Assembly: GCA_021791695.1 (NCBI GenBank)
Contig: JAJYWC010000007.1
Coordinates: 1-64,000, forward strand
DNA: 64,000 nt
DNA from: an archaeon
Lineage (GTDB): Archaea; Thermoproteota; Nitrososphaeria; Nitrososphaerales; Gagatemarchaeaceae
Direction: 5' to 3'
Below are positions 15,786 to 24,369 of the stretch, in pieces. The notes below the pieces were generated by a model. That model did not search any database and was not told the origin of the DNA. It worked only from the letters and a program-made list of their open reading frames with translations. Every line of letters starts with the position of its first letter. Positions within the stretch are counted from its first letter, which is position 1. Position numbers and translations under genes: made by a program.

Positions 15786-16178
15786 TCACTGTGGTTCTGG
15801 CTGGGAAACAGGTGGCGGCGCCGACTGAACGGCGGCCGGCTGGACGGGTGCCTGCGCCCCTGGCTTCTGGGCCTCGCGCATCGCCATGTAGCCGTTGTTC
15901 TCCAGCCACTCTGAATGGTCCTTGATGTAGCGCCATATGATGTCGGCTCGCTTGTTGTCGAAGTCCCACGGTGACACGAGGACGATGTCCCTCTCGCGTA
16001 TCCACATCCTCCGCTTCATCTTTCCGCGGATCCTGCAGAGACGTGTGATCCCGTCCACGCAGTTCACGATTACCTGGTTCCCGCCGGAGATCTTGACGAC
16101 CCGGCCGAGTATCTCTCCCGCCTGCGGGAGCACGAGCTCCTTCAGGTGGGCTTCGTTTAGGACCTTTCTCTTACCCAA
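15786..16178 (-). CDS. eif1A: Translation initiation factor aIF-1A
   Basis: The OB-fold core GEILGRVVKISGGNQVIVNCVDGITRLCRIRGKMKRRMWIRERDIVLVSPWDFDNKRADIIWRY is typical of IF1A, which helps scanning and start-codon selection on the small ribosomal subunit. I start it at TTG 16178 (MGKRKVLNE) because a GAGGAG sequence lies just upstream and the longer frame overlaps the zinc-finger gene. After about residue 95 there is a low-complexity Pro/Ala/Gln tail (PGAQAPVQPAAVQSAPPPV) not needed for the fold. Confidence 0.92.
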   Translation of the reverse strand: MGKRKVLNEAHLKELVLPQAGEILGRVVKISGGNQVIVNCVDGITRLCRIRGKMKRRMWIRERDIVLVSPWDFDNKRADIIWRYIKDHSEWLENNGYMAMREAQKPGAQAPVQPAAVQSAPPPVSQPEPQ

Positions 16179-16336
16179 CTCAATCTCCTCACTTGCGAAT
16201 AGCAGGCACCGCAGAGGCTGCGGAAAGTCCTCGACTCCTCGTTGAAGATGATGCTGGAGTGCGAGCGGCATACCCACCGCTGGCACTCGGCGCACTCGAC
16301 CTTCGCGACAGAGTTGCAGTTATAGCACTTCACCAT
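16157..16336 (-). CDS. 59-residue zinc-finger protein
   Basis: ATG 16336 to TAA 16157 encodes 59 residues: the start is MVKCYNCNSVAKVECAECQRWVCRSHSS and the end is CGACYSQVRR... It has CxxC, CxxC, C-x2-H and CxxC groups, enough for two zinc sites in a B-box-like arrangement. It overlaps the helicase stop by 7 nt (ATGGTGA) and the aIF-1A start by 22 nt, so it is translated between them. RNA or ribosome binding is plausible from context. It is too short for many gene finders. Confidence 0.75.
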   Translation of the reverse strand: MVKCYNCNSVAKVECAECQRWVCRSHSSIIFNEESRTFRSLCGACYSQVRRLSWVRERS

Positions 16337-17607
16337 CGCTGACCACCAAAGCCGCTGTTGCCGCCTCCCCCTCTCCTGTTCCTGTTGCCATGGTAGCCGC
16401 CCCTGTAGCCGCCGCCTCTCCTGCCGCCTCCATAGTGCCTCTCATTCTGCAGTTCTGTGATGGTGCCCCTCGAGTTTACATAAAAGTTGTGCTCAGCGTC
16501 CTCCGGGCGCATTGGCTTTATCTCGGCCTTGGTGAGTCCGAGTATCCTCTCGAAGTCAGGCTGCTCGTCGTACGAGACTAATGTGAACGCCTTGCCGGTG
16601 TCACCCGCCCTGGCGGTCCTGCCCACCCGGTGGAAGTAGAGCAGAGGGTCCTCGGGGACGTCGTAGTTTATAACGCAGTCGACCTGCGAGATGTCTATCC
16701 CGCGGCTGGCCACGTCGGTCGCGACGAGGACGTCAGCGTGACCGGACCTGAAGGTGCTCATCGAGTGGTCTCTTTGGTGCTGGCTGAGGTCTCCGTGAAG
16801 CGGGACGGCGTTGATGTAGCGTCTCTGCAGCTCCCTGGCGAGCTTGTGGGCTCCGTACTTGGTCCTGCAGAAGATTATCGTGCTCGCAGGTTTCTCCTTC
16901 TCGAACAGGTCGAGGAGGATATTCAGCTTCTCGTCGGCGTCTGCCACCGCGTAGAACTGCTCCAGCGTGTCGGCCGATGGCTCGTCAGCCGAGACGAGTA
17001 TCTTCTCGGGGTTGTGCATGTACTTGTTCGCTATGTCCATTATCCTCTTCGGCATCGTGGCTGAGAAGAGGCCCATCTGCCTGCGCTCGGGGACCGAATC
17101 CAGTATGAACTCGATGTCGTCGATGAAGCCCATGTCCAGCATCGTGTCGGCCTCATCTAGCACGGCGAACCTGACCCGGCTCAGGTCCAGGCTACCCCGC
17201 TTGATGTGGTCCATTATCCGTCCGGGCGTGCCCACGACTATGTGCACCCCGTGCTCCAGCGCCTGCAGCTGGACGTTGATCGACTGGCCGCCGTATATCG
17301 TCAGTATCTTGATCCTCGTGTATGCGGCGAGTTTCTTAAGCTCGGCAGTTATCTGGACCGCGAGTTCCCTCGTCGGCGCCAGGACGAGGCCCTGAACGTC
17401 CCAGCTTTCCGAGCTGACAGCGTTAAGCATCGGCAGCCCGAAGGCCGCTGTCTTTCCGCTTCCTGTCTTTGCCTGGCCTATCACGCTACGGCCTGATAAA
17501 AGGGGGCCTATCGCGAGTTCCTGGATCGGGAACGGCTTCTCGAATCCAGCCGACCTCACACCCTTCAGTAACAAGGGATGCAAGTCCATTTCTTCGAAAC
17601 TTTTCAT
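16330..17607 (-). CDS. DEAD-box RNA helicase
   Basis: The 425-residue protein has all main motifs: Q motif (GFEKPFPIQ), I (AKTGSGKT), Ia (PTRELAVQ), GG, Ib (TPGR), II (DEAD), III (SAT), IV (IIFCRTK), V (ATDVASRGID) and VI (HRVGRTARAG). The C-terminus is Gly/Arg-rich (RRGGGYRGGYHG), an RNA-binding tail. ATG 17607 is preferred: the upstream frame is open but lies before or at the predicted transcription start. It is first in an operon with the zinc-finger and aIF-1A genes, pointing to translation or RNA remodelling. The mRNA would have an 80-nt leader, unusual among the leaderless genes here. Confidence 0.93.
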   Translation of the reverse strand: MKSFEEMDLHPLLLKGVRSAGFEKPFPIQELAIGPLLSGRSVIGQAKTGSGKTAAFGLPMLNAVSSESWDVQGLVLAPTRELAVQITAELKKLAAYTRIKILTIYGGQSINVQLQALEHGVHIVVGTPGRIMDHIKRGSLDLSRVRFAVLDEADTMLDMGFIDDIEFILDSVPERRQMGLFSATMPKRIMDIANKYMHNPEKILVSADEPSADTLEQFYAVADADEKLNILLDLFEKEKPASTIIFCRTKYGAHKLARELQRRYINAVPLHGDLSQHQRDHSMSTFRSGHADVLVATDVASRGIDISQVDCVINYDVPEDPLLYFHRVGRTARAGDTGKAFTLVSYDEQPDFERILGLTKAEIKPMRPEDAEHNFYVNSRGTITELQNERHYGGGRRGGGYRGGYHGNRNRRGGGGNSGFGGQRW

Positions 17608-17708
17608 TTTGTTTGCTTTTCCACAGCAATACGTCGTCAGAGAATCAGAGCGTAATCCGTCCTGAATCAACAAACCGCGGATTGCAGTAACCATTTGGCG
17701 GGCTATCC

Positions 17709-17718
17709 CATATTTAAG
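17709..17718 (-). promoter_or_regulatory. TATA box for the helicase operon
   Basis: On the minus strand this reads CTTAAATATG. Its position implies transcription starting near 17688 and a leader of about 80 nt before ATG 17607. A leader of that length could carry temperature- or stress-responsive control. Confidence 0.45.
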
Positions 17719-17781
17719 GGTATCAGCCCTCGCTTCGCAAGCAAGAAATAGGAAGGAGTCTCTCGTTCGCCAGGATCCAAC

Positions 17782-18264
17782 TTGAGCACCGACGAGAAAG
17801 GCGGCGAAGAGGTCGTCTCGAGGCTGACGCTTGACATCAAGGCGTTGACGCTCCTCTACGAAACCGACGAGGAGCTCCGGCCCATAATAGAAAAGTCCCT
17901 GCTCGAGGCCCAGGACGAGCACGCCATGAGGTTCGTCTCGCTCTTGCAGAAGAGACGCCCTCCAGAGCGCGAGGGGAGCATCCCGATGGCGGTGGGGGAG
18001 ATGGTGCTCGCTTCCTTCCTCACGATAGTGGGTCTGGCCGCTTTCGTGCCCGTCGTGAACGGTATCACGACGCCGCAGCAGTGGCTCGACTACTTCTCGA
18101 ACGCGATAGCCCCGTCGTTTTCGAGCGGGCCGCTCTACCAGGGGGCGCCGCTGCTAGACTTTACGTTCGCGGCCCTGCTGCTGCTGGGGGCGTTCTACAG
18201 CCTGAGAAGTGCCTCTAAGAACCTCAAGCAGGCGGGTCTCGTCGCGGAGCCGAGTGGAAACTAG
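17782..18264 (+). CDS. Two-helix membrane protein of unknown function
   Basis: The 160-residue protein starts at TTG 17782. An N-terminal soluble helical region (residues 1-65, Glu/Lys/Leu-rich) is followed by two hydrophobic segments (about 75-97 and 123-142). Its TAG stop overlaps the GTG of the permease gene by one base, so the two are co-translated and it may be an accessory subunit. The family is not recognised. Confidence 0.65.
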   Translation: MSTDEKGGEEVVSRLTLDIKALTLLYETDEELRPIIEKSLLEAQDEHAMRFVSLLQKRRPPEREGSIPMAVGEMVLASFLTIVGLAAFVPVVNGITTPQQWLDYFSNAIAPSFSSGPLYQGAPLLDFTFAALLLLGAFYSLRSASKNLKQAGLVAEPSGN

Positions 18265-20099
18265 TGCCGCTGCCGAAAAGATACATCGGCGCACTGGCCG
18301 TCAAGGTCGTAGCGCTGGTCGTCGGGCTTGCGGTTAGCGTCTACGCGACTGGCTACCTCTACGACGAGGTCACCTACCTGGCACAGCGGGGGGCAGCGTC
18401 GCTGGGAGACGTCGTGGTCGTCGTCGCGGCGATGAGCCTCGCGCTAACCGGGGTGGCCCTCATAGCGTCGCTGCCGGAATCGCTCAGGGTACGATTCAGG
18501 AGGCCGAGGAGAGCCCACCGCTTCAAGCCGGTCTACGGCTTCGGGACCGTACTTGCGATAGGCGTGGGTGCCACGCTCGGCTCCCCGCTCTTCATCCTGA
18601 TTCCTCAGAACATCGTGCAGTACGAGTTTGTCTCGCTGGGGTCCCTCCTAGCCGCGGCATTGCTCTCAGTCCTGATGGCGAAGGTGTACGCGGACATGTA
18701 CAGCGAGTCGAGGAACAGGGGGATGGACGCCGTGGGCGGCCCATCCTTCACCAAGACTGCGGTTGGTGTCAGGAGCGTCAGATACTTCGTGAGCAGGGTC
18801 TCGATGTGGGTCGCGAACACGGCGCTTGCCGCGTACTCGAAGATAGTCTTCCTCATCTTTGACTTCGAGTACCTCCCCGGAATCCTGACGGGGTTCGGAG
18901 TGAGGGGACAGGCCGAGGTCTTGATCATCTATGCCATCGCCATCTCTCTCATCGCATGGACGGTCCTCGACTCTCTCTACGAACAGAGGCTGCTGAGCTT
19001 TACCGGCCTCCTACAGATCTTTCTCACGGTAATCTTCGTCGCCATACTCTTGTACGACAGCGCCCTGCTCGGGTCAGTGGGGCACTGGAACCTCTCTGGG
19101 CTGCTCAGCTACACGGGCGGAAGCTCGTGGCCCTACGCGCTGGTGATAAACACAGGGTACCTCTACTTGCTGTTCTTCGGTTTCCAGGAAATCCAGTCTC
19201 TGGAGAGGGATGTACATGATTCTTCGTCCGTCGTACCGGTCTCGTGGATAAAGAAAGGCTACAAGCTCGGCAAAGCAAGCTACCTTGGCGTCGCGATGAT
19301 ACTTACCGTGGTTATCGCGGCGGCGATCAACATATTCTATGGCCTGGCGGTCTTCTCCGTGCACCCGGGCTACTCGGCGGTGATGCAGGTGCAGATACCG
19401 GCGCTGTACCTGGCGAGCGACTACCTTGGCCCGGCCCAGGAGCTCCTCATGGCCATAGCCTTCCTCATCGCTACCGTCACGACGTTCGTCCCTGCCTTCT
19501 TGGCTGCAACGCGTCACCTCGCCGCGCTCGGGGAGGACGGGTACATGCCGTCCTCGCTCGCTAGCCTCTCGTGGTTATTCACGCTGGTCTCGATCTTCCT
19601 CCTGGCTGTGGGGAATCAGAATTTTCTGGTCGAAATCACAGACTTTATGGTCCTCGCGAGCCTCGGGATAATCAGCCTCTCGGCCATCTGGCTTAGGAGG
19701 TCGCGCGGAGTCGCTTACGGGAGAGCCGACATCCTCCCGGCGGTCGTCGGGGTGAGCTGCTTCATCGCAGGGGGTGCAGTCTACTTCATCAGTTCCTCGG
19801 TAGTGGTCTTCGGGGCGCTCGCCATTCTCTTCGCGTACCTCGCCTTCGACATACTCGAGCTGGGAGCGCTCGGGGTCCAGCTCTTCCTCTCCGTCCTGAG
19901 CCTGGCCTGTCTGCCCCTGCTGGAACTCTTCCCGCAGGTAGTCCAGGCGAAGGGTCAGTTCCTTTCGCTCCTTCCCATCAGTGCTGCGGACGCGCAGGCC
20001 GCGCTCTGGGGGATGCTCATCGTAGCTCCTGTCATCCTGCTGTTGAACCTCTACGTCGACGCATCCGTGCTGAACCGCAGGAGCCCGGCCGGAAGTTAG
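18264..20099 (+). CDS. APC superfamily amino acid permease-like protein
   Basis: The 611-residue protein has two N-terminal helices, then the APC core beginning KPVYGFGTVLAIGVGATLGSPLFIL, equivalent to the unwound TM1 GIG.xIG.GIF motif. About 14 hydrophobic segments are visible in total. The sequence FIATVTTFVPAFLAATRHLAALGEDGYMPSSLA matches the conserved late APC loop (R...A...DG.lP). It most likely transports an amino acid or polyamine. Substrate and direction are unknown. The N-terminal two-helix extension is longer than in typical APC members. Confidence 0.8.
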   Translation: MPLPKRYIGALAVKVVALVVGLAVSVYATGYLYDEVTYLAQRGAASLGDVVVVVAAMSLALTGVALIASLPESLRVRFRRPRRAHRFKPVYGFGTVLAIGVGATLGSPLFILIPQNIVQYEFVSLGSLLAAALLSVLMAKVYADMYSESRNRGMDAVGGPSFTKTAVGVRSVRYFVSRVSMWVANTALAAYSKIVFLIFDFEYLPGILTGFGVRGQAEVLIIYAIAISLIAWTVLDSLYEQRLLSFTGLLQIFLTVIFVAILLYDSALLGSVGHWNLSGLLSYTGGSSWPYALVINTGYLYLLFFGFQEIQSLERDVHDSSSVVPVSWIKKGYKLGKASYLGVAMILTVVIAAAINIFYGLAVFSVHPGYSAVMQVQIPALYLASDYLGPAQELLMAIAFLIATVTTFVPAFLAATRHLAALGEDGYMPSSLASLSWLFTLVSIFLLAVGNQNFLVEITDFMVLASLGIISLSAIWLRRSRGVAYGRADILPAVVGVSCFIAGGAVYFISSSVVVFGALAILFAYLAFDILELGALGVQLFLSVLSLACLPLLELFPQVVQAKGQFLSLLPISAADAQAALWGMLIVAPVILLLNLYVDASVLNRRSPAGS

Positions 20100-20100
20100 C

Positions 20101-21231
20101 CTAACTCCTCGTCTCGCTGAGACCCAGGGTAGAGGAGAGGGACGCGCTGATGGGACCCAGGAGCTTCAGCCGCTCCAGCGCGAACTTGGGGTCGACCCTC
20201 CTGATCTCCTGCATTGACTCCTTCGACTGGCCGAGTATCGTGACCACCCGCTGCATGAACGAGAGGCAGTCGAGCGTCAAGAGGACATCGTTGCCGTCGC
20301 ACTCCAGCTTGCTGAGCTGGAGCTTGTTCTTCTTGAGCTCGATTATGGCGTCGACCAGCCGTCCCATCGCCTGCTTCACCGAGACAAGGTCGATGTGTTT
20401 GCTCAGCGCTGCCTCTCCTGTGACGTCGACCTTGTTCCCGCCGGAATAGTATCCGATCGTGACGAACGACTCGGCTCCCGAACGAGAGAACACCATCTCG
20501 ACCGAGTCCTTCGTCTCGTGGTTGGAGAACGTCGCCGTAAGGTGGCTCTTCGACGCCCTCGCCTTGGAGAGGGCGTACGCGTCGAGCCGCTCAAAGTCGG
20601 CCACGGGTTCCTTGCGCAGCCAGGCCTTTCCCAGCCTTACGGGAAGTTTGAGGCCCTTCTGGATGTTGGCGAAGGTTACCTCTCTGCGGAAGAGTTCTGA
20701 GCTCGCCGTGTTGAGGAGGAACTCGTACTCTATCTCACCGGAGCAGCGATGCTCGAGGGTAGCAGAGTAGGAACCGTCTGCCAGTTCAAGGGTAACCTCT
20801 TCGTCGACCACCGGCAGCGGGGAGGTCGCAAGATAAGACTCGAGGCTCTTCTTCGCCTTGAGCTCCTCGGAGTTCAATTCGGCGGTGAGGTCCTCGAGCG
20901 TCGTCTTGAGCTTCGCGCTGACCCGGTCCTTGGTCTGCTGGATCGCCAGCGCTGCGAACTCGCCTATCTTGCCGGAGAGGCTCTTTGCGTCGGCCGGGTC
21001 GAGATGAAGCCCGTCGAATGTCTTCGAGATGCGCTCACCGAGCTCGTCTAGCTCCTCTGTCTGTACGTCGGTTACAGACTTGGCCTTGCCCTGCTCTTCG
21101 AGGATGCGCTTCCAGTTCTGCGAGTACCTAACTGCATCGACCAGCTCTGTGAAGAGCAGCTCCGCGTTTCCTGGAGCGGCGGTCGGGGCGGGTGCTCCTC
21201 CCTTCACGTTCCTTGCGGGTGGAGACGACAT
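20101..21231 (-). CDS. Hypothetical protein with helical N-terminal and beta-rich C-terminal halves
   Basis: The 376-residue soluble protein has a Pro/Ala-rich start (residues 1-22), a long helical region with coiled-coil character (about 25-135, including DRVSAKLKTTLEDLTAELNSEELKAKKSLESYL) and then a mixed region with repeated Leu/Glu/Lys helices. No motif I recognise. It is followed on the same strand by nothing and preceded by the hydrolase gene 7 bp upstream, so co-transcription with the hydrolase is likely. Confidence 0.6.
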   Translation of the reverse strand: MSSPPARNVKGGAPAPTAAPGNAELLFTELVDAVRYSQNWKRILEEQGKAKSVTDVQTEELDELGERISKTFDGLHLDPADAKSLSGKIGEFAALAIQQTKDRVSAKLKTTLEDLTAELNSEELKAKKSLESYLATSPLPVVDEEVTLELADGSYSATLEHRCSGEIEYEFLLNTASSELFRREVTFANIQKGLKLPVRLGKAWLRKEPVADFERLDAYALSKARASKSHLTATFSNHETKDSVEMVFSRSGAESFVTIGYYSGGNKVDVTGEAALSKHIDLVSVKQAMGRLVDAIIELKKNKLQLSKLECDGNDVLLTLDCLSFMQRVVTILGQSKESMQEIRRVDPKFALERLKLLGPISASLSSTLGLSETRS

Positions 21232-21237
21232 GGCGAA

Positions 21238-22104
21238 CTATACTGCACCGCTCCCTGCCGAGATGAAGGAGCGAAGGTGGCGGTTGAACTCCGAAGGATT
21301 CTCCATGTGAGGAAAGTGCCGCGCGCTGGAAATCTTCACGGACTGGCTCTTTGGGATGGCGGCGGCGGTCAGCTCGCCTATCCTCCGGAGCCAGAGTGCG
21401 CTATCGCTGCCGTTGACCACGAGCGTCCTCGAAGCTACCTTCGAGGCCTTGTCCTTGAAGGAAGGGAACTTGGTCCTGAGCTCGGCGATCGTCTTGGCGT
21501 TGTCGAGCGTCATCGTCCTCGAGGCCTCGGACATCGCCTTGAACGCCCCGGGATGGTCCTGGACCCCGTCTACGTTTAGCTCGACTGCCTCCTCGGCCCT
21601 CCCGGCGTCGAGCGCGGCGAGGGAAGGCTTCAGCGAACGATTCTGGAAGCGTCTCGCAGATAGAGCGACCGACGGGCTCCGGAGCAGCAAGGCGAAGAGC
21701 TGGCCGGAGTTCGTCTCGTCTTCTACCAGGAGCGTCGCTATGGCCGGCTCAACCAGAACCAGAGACCGGACGCACTCAGGGTGGTCTGCGGCGAGGTACG
21801 CCGCTACGAAGCCTCCGTATGAGTGGCCGACCAGGTGGACGGGGGCGATGTTGAGCCGCTCGATCAACGCTCTCAGGTCGGCCGCGTTGTTGGCGATGGT
21901 GCTGTCGCTGACGTCGCCCATCCTGACGTTCGGATGCGCGTACCTCCTGCTGTAGCAGACTGTCCGGTAGGTGTTTGAGAGCTCGTCGGACTGCAGGTTC
22001 CAGGCGCGATAGTCCGTGGGTATGCCGTGAGAAAATACGACCGGCTCACCGCTGCCTTTCTCCTCGTAGTAGAGCCGGACTCCCTCGAGGTCGAGGATTG
22101 GCAT
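21238..22104 (-). CDS. Alpha/beta hydrolase
   Basis: The 288-residue hydrolase has the oxyanion segment VVFSHGIPTDYRAW, the nucleophile elbow GHSYGG (Ser95), an acid strand TLVVNGSDSALWL, and the catalytic His in SSARHFPHMENPSEF. A cap region (about 120-215) lies between strands 6 and 7. It could be an esterase, lactonase or haloperoxidase-like enzyme; the substrate is not predictable. ATG 22104 precedes the canonical first strand. Confidence 0.85.
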   Translation of the reverse strand: MPILDLEGVRLYYEEKGSGEPVVFSHGIPTDYRAWNLQSDELSNTYRTVCYSRRYAHPNVRMGDVSDSTIANNAADLRALIERLNIAPVHLVGHSYGGFVAAYLAADHPECVRSLVLVEPAIATLLVEDETNSGQLFALLLRSPSVALSARRFQNRSLKPSLAALDAGRAEEAVELNVDGVQDHPGAFKAMSEASRTMTLDNAKTIAELRTKFPSFKDKASKVASRTLVVNGSDSALWLRRIGELTAAAIPKSQSVKISSARHFPHMENPSEFNRHLRSFISAGSGAV

Positions 22105-22139
22105 CGAGGCTGGCGACCTTCTCCGACCTATAAGCAGTT

Positions 22140-22823
22140 CTAGGCGGCCGTTGCTCCAGTCTGCGTGACGGCCACCGGATGCAAACTCTTTGACCTGACC
22201 ATGTAGACGGACAGAACGGCTATCCAGACCAGGACGCTACCCAGGAAGAGCCTTTCGAGCAGGCCGCCGAAGAGCGCATCAGCGTGCGGAACAACGAATG
22301 GGGCGAGAAGCTCGACGAGACAGAGGAGGACGGCCAGCAGCGAGACGGGCATCGCCAGCCTGCTCGCGCCTTCGAGGGCCCCGACCCTGCGCATCCCGAG
22401 CGAGATGGAGAGCGCCCCGAAAGCGCCTCCCAGGAAGGCGATTATGGCCACGACCAGGTGAATCGCCCCGTGCCACGAGACGGGTGTCGCCGGCGCGTCT
22501 GTGGGGAATATCGCGAGGAGCAGGGCTCCCACGGACCAGGCGCCAAAGGCGTAGAACCCGCCGCGGAACCTGGAGAGGTCGGCGCCCGCGAGCCTGATCG
22601 AGCCCAGGAGCGCGAACATGAACTCCAGCGACAGAATGCCCCGGTTGAGGAAGTTCAGGGTCATGAGGAAGCCATAGGGGCCCACGGCGAGGTCGCTCTC
22701 CGCCTGACTTACCGGGTTGTAGTGCGGAGGGAGGCTCTGGGCTACGATGTCCAGCACGAGGTAGAGGGCGACCCCCGCCAGGGTGACCCGGTAACGCCTT
22801 GCCGATTTTTGCGAGTCACTCAT
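22140..22823 (-). CDS. DUF998 family membrane protein
   Basis: The 227-residue protein has six hydrophobic segments. The first loop carries the DUF998-type pattern LPPHYNPVSQAESDLAVGPYGFLMTLNFL, and a later loop has FPTDAP...SWHGAIHLVVAIIAFLG, the characteristic H..ia...F. The function of DUF998 proteins is unknown. It overlaps the upstream PadR gene by 8 nt, so the regulator probably controls it. Confidence 0.8.
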   Translation of the reverse strand: MSDSQKSARRYRVTLAGVALYLVLDIVAQSLPPHYNPVSQAESDLAVGPYGFLMTLNFLNRGILSLEFMFALLGSIRLAGADLSRFRGGFYAFGAWSVGALLLAIFPTDAPATPVSWHGAIHLVVAIIAFLGGAFGALSISLGMRRVGALEGASRLAMPVSLLAVLLCLVELLAPFVVPHADALFGGLLERLFLGSVLVWIAVLSVYMVRSKSLHPVAVTQTGATAA

Positions 22824-23295
22824 CTTCCATCATGTCCTCTATCCTGTGTCGGGCTTCATCCAGGACTCTCGCGACCTCTGCGCGCCTCTTGCCGGACATC
22901 TCAGGAAGGTAGACCCTGATGGTGCGCTGCAGCCTGTTGGCGCTTCGGAGGATCGGAAATTCGCCCTGTCCCGGTGGGGTCCCTCCGGCGGCCTTCATGG
23001 CCTCGTTGAGGGAGGCTTCGTTCCTGCTCAGATACCGCTTCCCTGCCGCCGTTATCGTGTAGACCGTCCTGCCATCCGCCTGCTCTCCTTCGACGTAGCT
23101 CTGGTCAGACAGCCATTGCAGCGTCGGATAGATCACGCCCGGGCTGGGTTCGTAGACGCCCCCGAACATTTTGGATATCTCCTTGGCCGCCTCGTACCCG
23201 TGCATCGGCCGTGACTCGAGGGTCTTGAGTATCAAGAGCTTCACGGTCCCCTTCCTCACGAATCGCCGTATCCGCGCGGCCTTCAGAGAGTACAA
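22816..23295 (-). CDS. PadR family transcriptional regulator
   Basis: The 159-residue protein has the PadR winged helix: GTVKLLILKTLESRPMHGYEAAKEISKMFGGVYEPSPGVIYPTLQWLSDQSYV, then YTITAAGKRYLSRNE as the wing, and a C-terminal dimerisation helix (about 95-155). PadR repressors usually control a membrane protein or exporter encoded in the same operon, here DUF998. The start is TTG 23295. Confidence 0.9.
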   Translation of the reverse strand: MYSLKAARIRRFVRKGTVKLLILKTLESRPMHGYEAAKEISKMFGGVYEPSPGVIYPTLQWLSDQSYVEGEQADGRTVYTITAAGKRYLSRNEASLNEAMKAAGGTPPGQGEFPILRSANRLQRTIRVYLPEMSGKRRAEVARVLDEARHRIEDMMEDE

Positions 23296-23302
23296 CGCGT
23301 AA

Positions 23303-23317
23303 CGATATATCGTGATA
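23303..23317. promoter_or_regulatory. Overlapping palindromes upstream of padR
   Basis: CGATATATCG (23303-23312) is a perfect palindrome and overlaps TATC-GT-GATA (23308-23317). They lie 8-22 nt upstream of the PadR start codon, a suitable place for an autoregulatory PadR operator. Confidence 0.4.
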
Positions 23318-23458
23318 TGTCTCTATAGGATAAGCCTTTAGGTACACGTTGCGGCCCGGCTCACCGGAACGGGACTCGACAGTTCTTCTCGTGCCGCCAA
23401 TCACGGCGGGAACAGCCCGGAGGAGAGAACCTTGGGCCCACCGGCTGAAGAGCAAAAA

Positions 23459-23552
23459 TGGACCGGGAGGGATTTGAACCCTCGACCTTGGGAGGCTCTT
23501 TGGCCTTCTCCCGCGTGCAAGGCGGGCGTTCGTACCGCTGAACTACCGGCCC
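23459..23552 (-). tRNA. tRNA-Ala (TGC) with a 21-nt intron after the anticodon stem
   Basis: From 23552 downward: acceptor GGGCCGG / CCGGTCC (one G-T pair), D arm GTTC/GAAC, anticodon stem CCCGC/GCGGG with loop CTTGCAC (anticodon TGC), T arm GAGGGTTCAAATCCCTC, discriminator A. Between the anticodon stem and variable loop lie 21 extra nt (23489-23509), which fold back on GGGAG/CTCCC. Removal leaves a normal 5-nt variable loop. No CCA is encoded, and a T run follows. Confidence 0.9.
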
Positions 23553-23601
23553 ATGGGCCGCCTCAAGTTTGTGATTGTAATAAGACTGTTGAAGCGACCA
23601 T

Positions 23602-24369
23602 TCAGAGCATCGACCGCCCGCCGGATACGACGAGAGTCTCACCTGTCACGAAGTCCGAGTCGTCCGATGCGAGGAAAAGGACCGCGTCGGCCACCTCCTC
23701 GGGTCTGCCGAGCCTACCGAGAGGCGTCTCTGCTATCCTGGCGGTCCTGGCAGAGTCGCTCATCTGGCGCAGCATATCCGTCTCGGTCGCCCCCGGACAG
23801 ACGACGTTGACGTTTATCGCGGGCGCCAGGTTTAGTGCTAGCGCCTTCGTAAGCCCGACCACTCCAGCCTTGGACGCAGTGTAGTCCGGGATCTCCAGAG
23901 CGGAAGCAGGGGCGTTAAGCCCGGATATGGATGAGATGTTCACTATCTTCCCGCGCTTTTGCTGAATCATGACGGGAGCGACAGCCTTGGAGCACAGATA
24001 GACGCTCTTCAGGTTCACGTCAATTGTCCTGTCCCACTCTTCCTCAACCGACTCGAGGATCTTCTTCCTGAAGATTATCCCGGCGTTGTTAACCAGGATG
24101 TCGACCCTCCCGAACTTTGCCATCGTCGCGTCGACCATCCGCGCAACGTCCTTCGAGTTCGACACGTCCCCCTTGAAGGTGACGGATTCCCCGCCGCTGC
24201 TCGCTATCTCGAGATGGAGCTCCTCCGCTTCCTTCTCAGAGGAGTTGTAGTTGATTACGACCTTCGCCCCTTCGTCTGCGAGCCTCTTCGAGATGGCCCG
24301 GCCGATCCCTCTGGAAGCCCCCGTAACTATCGCGACCTTTCCCTTCAACCTCTGTTTCCCAGCGTTCAA
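23602..24369 (-). CDS. Short-chain dehydrogenase/reductase (FabG-like)
   Basis: The 255-residue classical SDR has the Rossmann motif VTGASRGIGRAISKRLA, the NNAG motif (ILVNNAGIIF), the active-site Ser (NISSISG), Y-x3-K (DYTASKAGVVGLTKALA) and the C-terminal ATETDMLRQM and FVTGETLVVSGGRSML. It resembles 3-oxoacyl-ACP reductases and sugar or alcohol dehydrogenases. The basic residue after the glycines (TGASRG, NYNSSEKEA) fits NADPH. The substrate is unknown. Confidence 0.9.
   Translation of the reverse strand: MNAGKQRLKGKVAIVTGASRGIGRAISKRLADEGAKVVINYNSSEKEAEELHLEIASSGGESVTFKGDVSNSKDVARMVDATMAKFGRVDILVNNAGIIFRKKILESVEEEWDRTIDVNLKSVYLCSKAVAPVMIQQKRGKIVNISSISGLNAPASALEIPDYTASKAGVVGLTKALALNLAPAINVNVVCPGATETDMLRQMSDSARTARIAETPLGRLGRPEEVADAVLFLASDDSDFVTGETLVVSGGRSML

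Noticed and set aside
17608-17694. Longer DEAD-box helicase start at ATG 17694
   Set aside because: It would lie upstream of the transcription start predicted from the TATA box, and the added residues do not resemble helicase N-termini.
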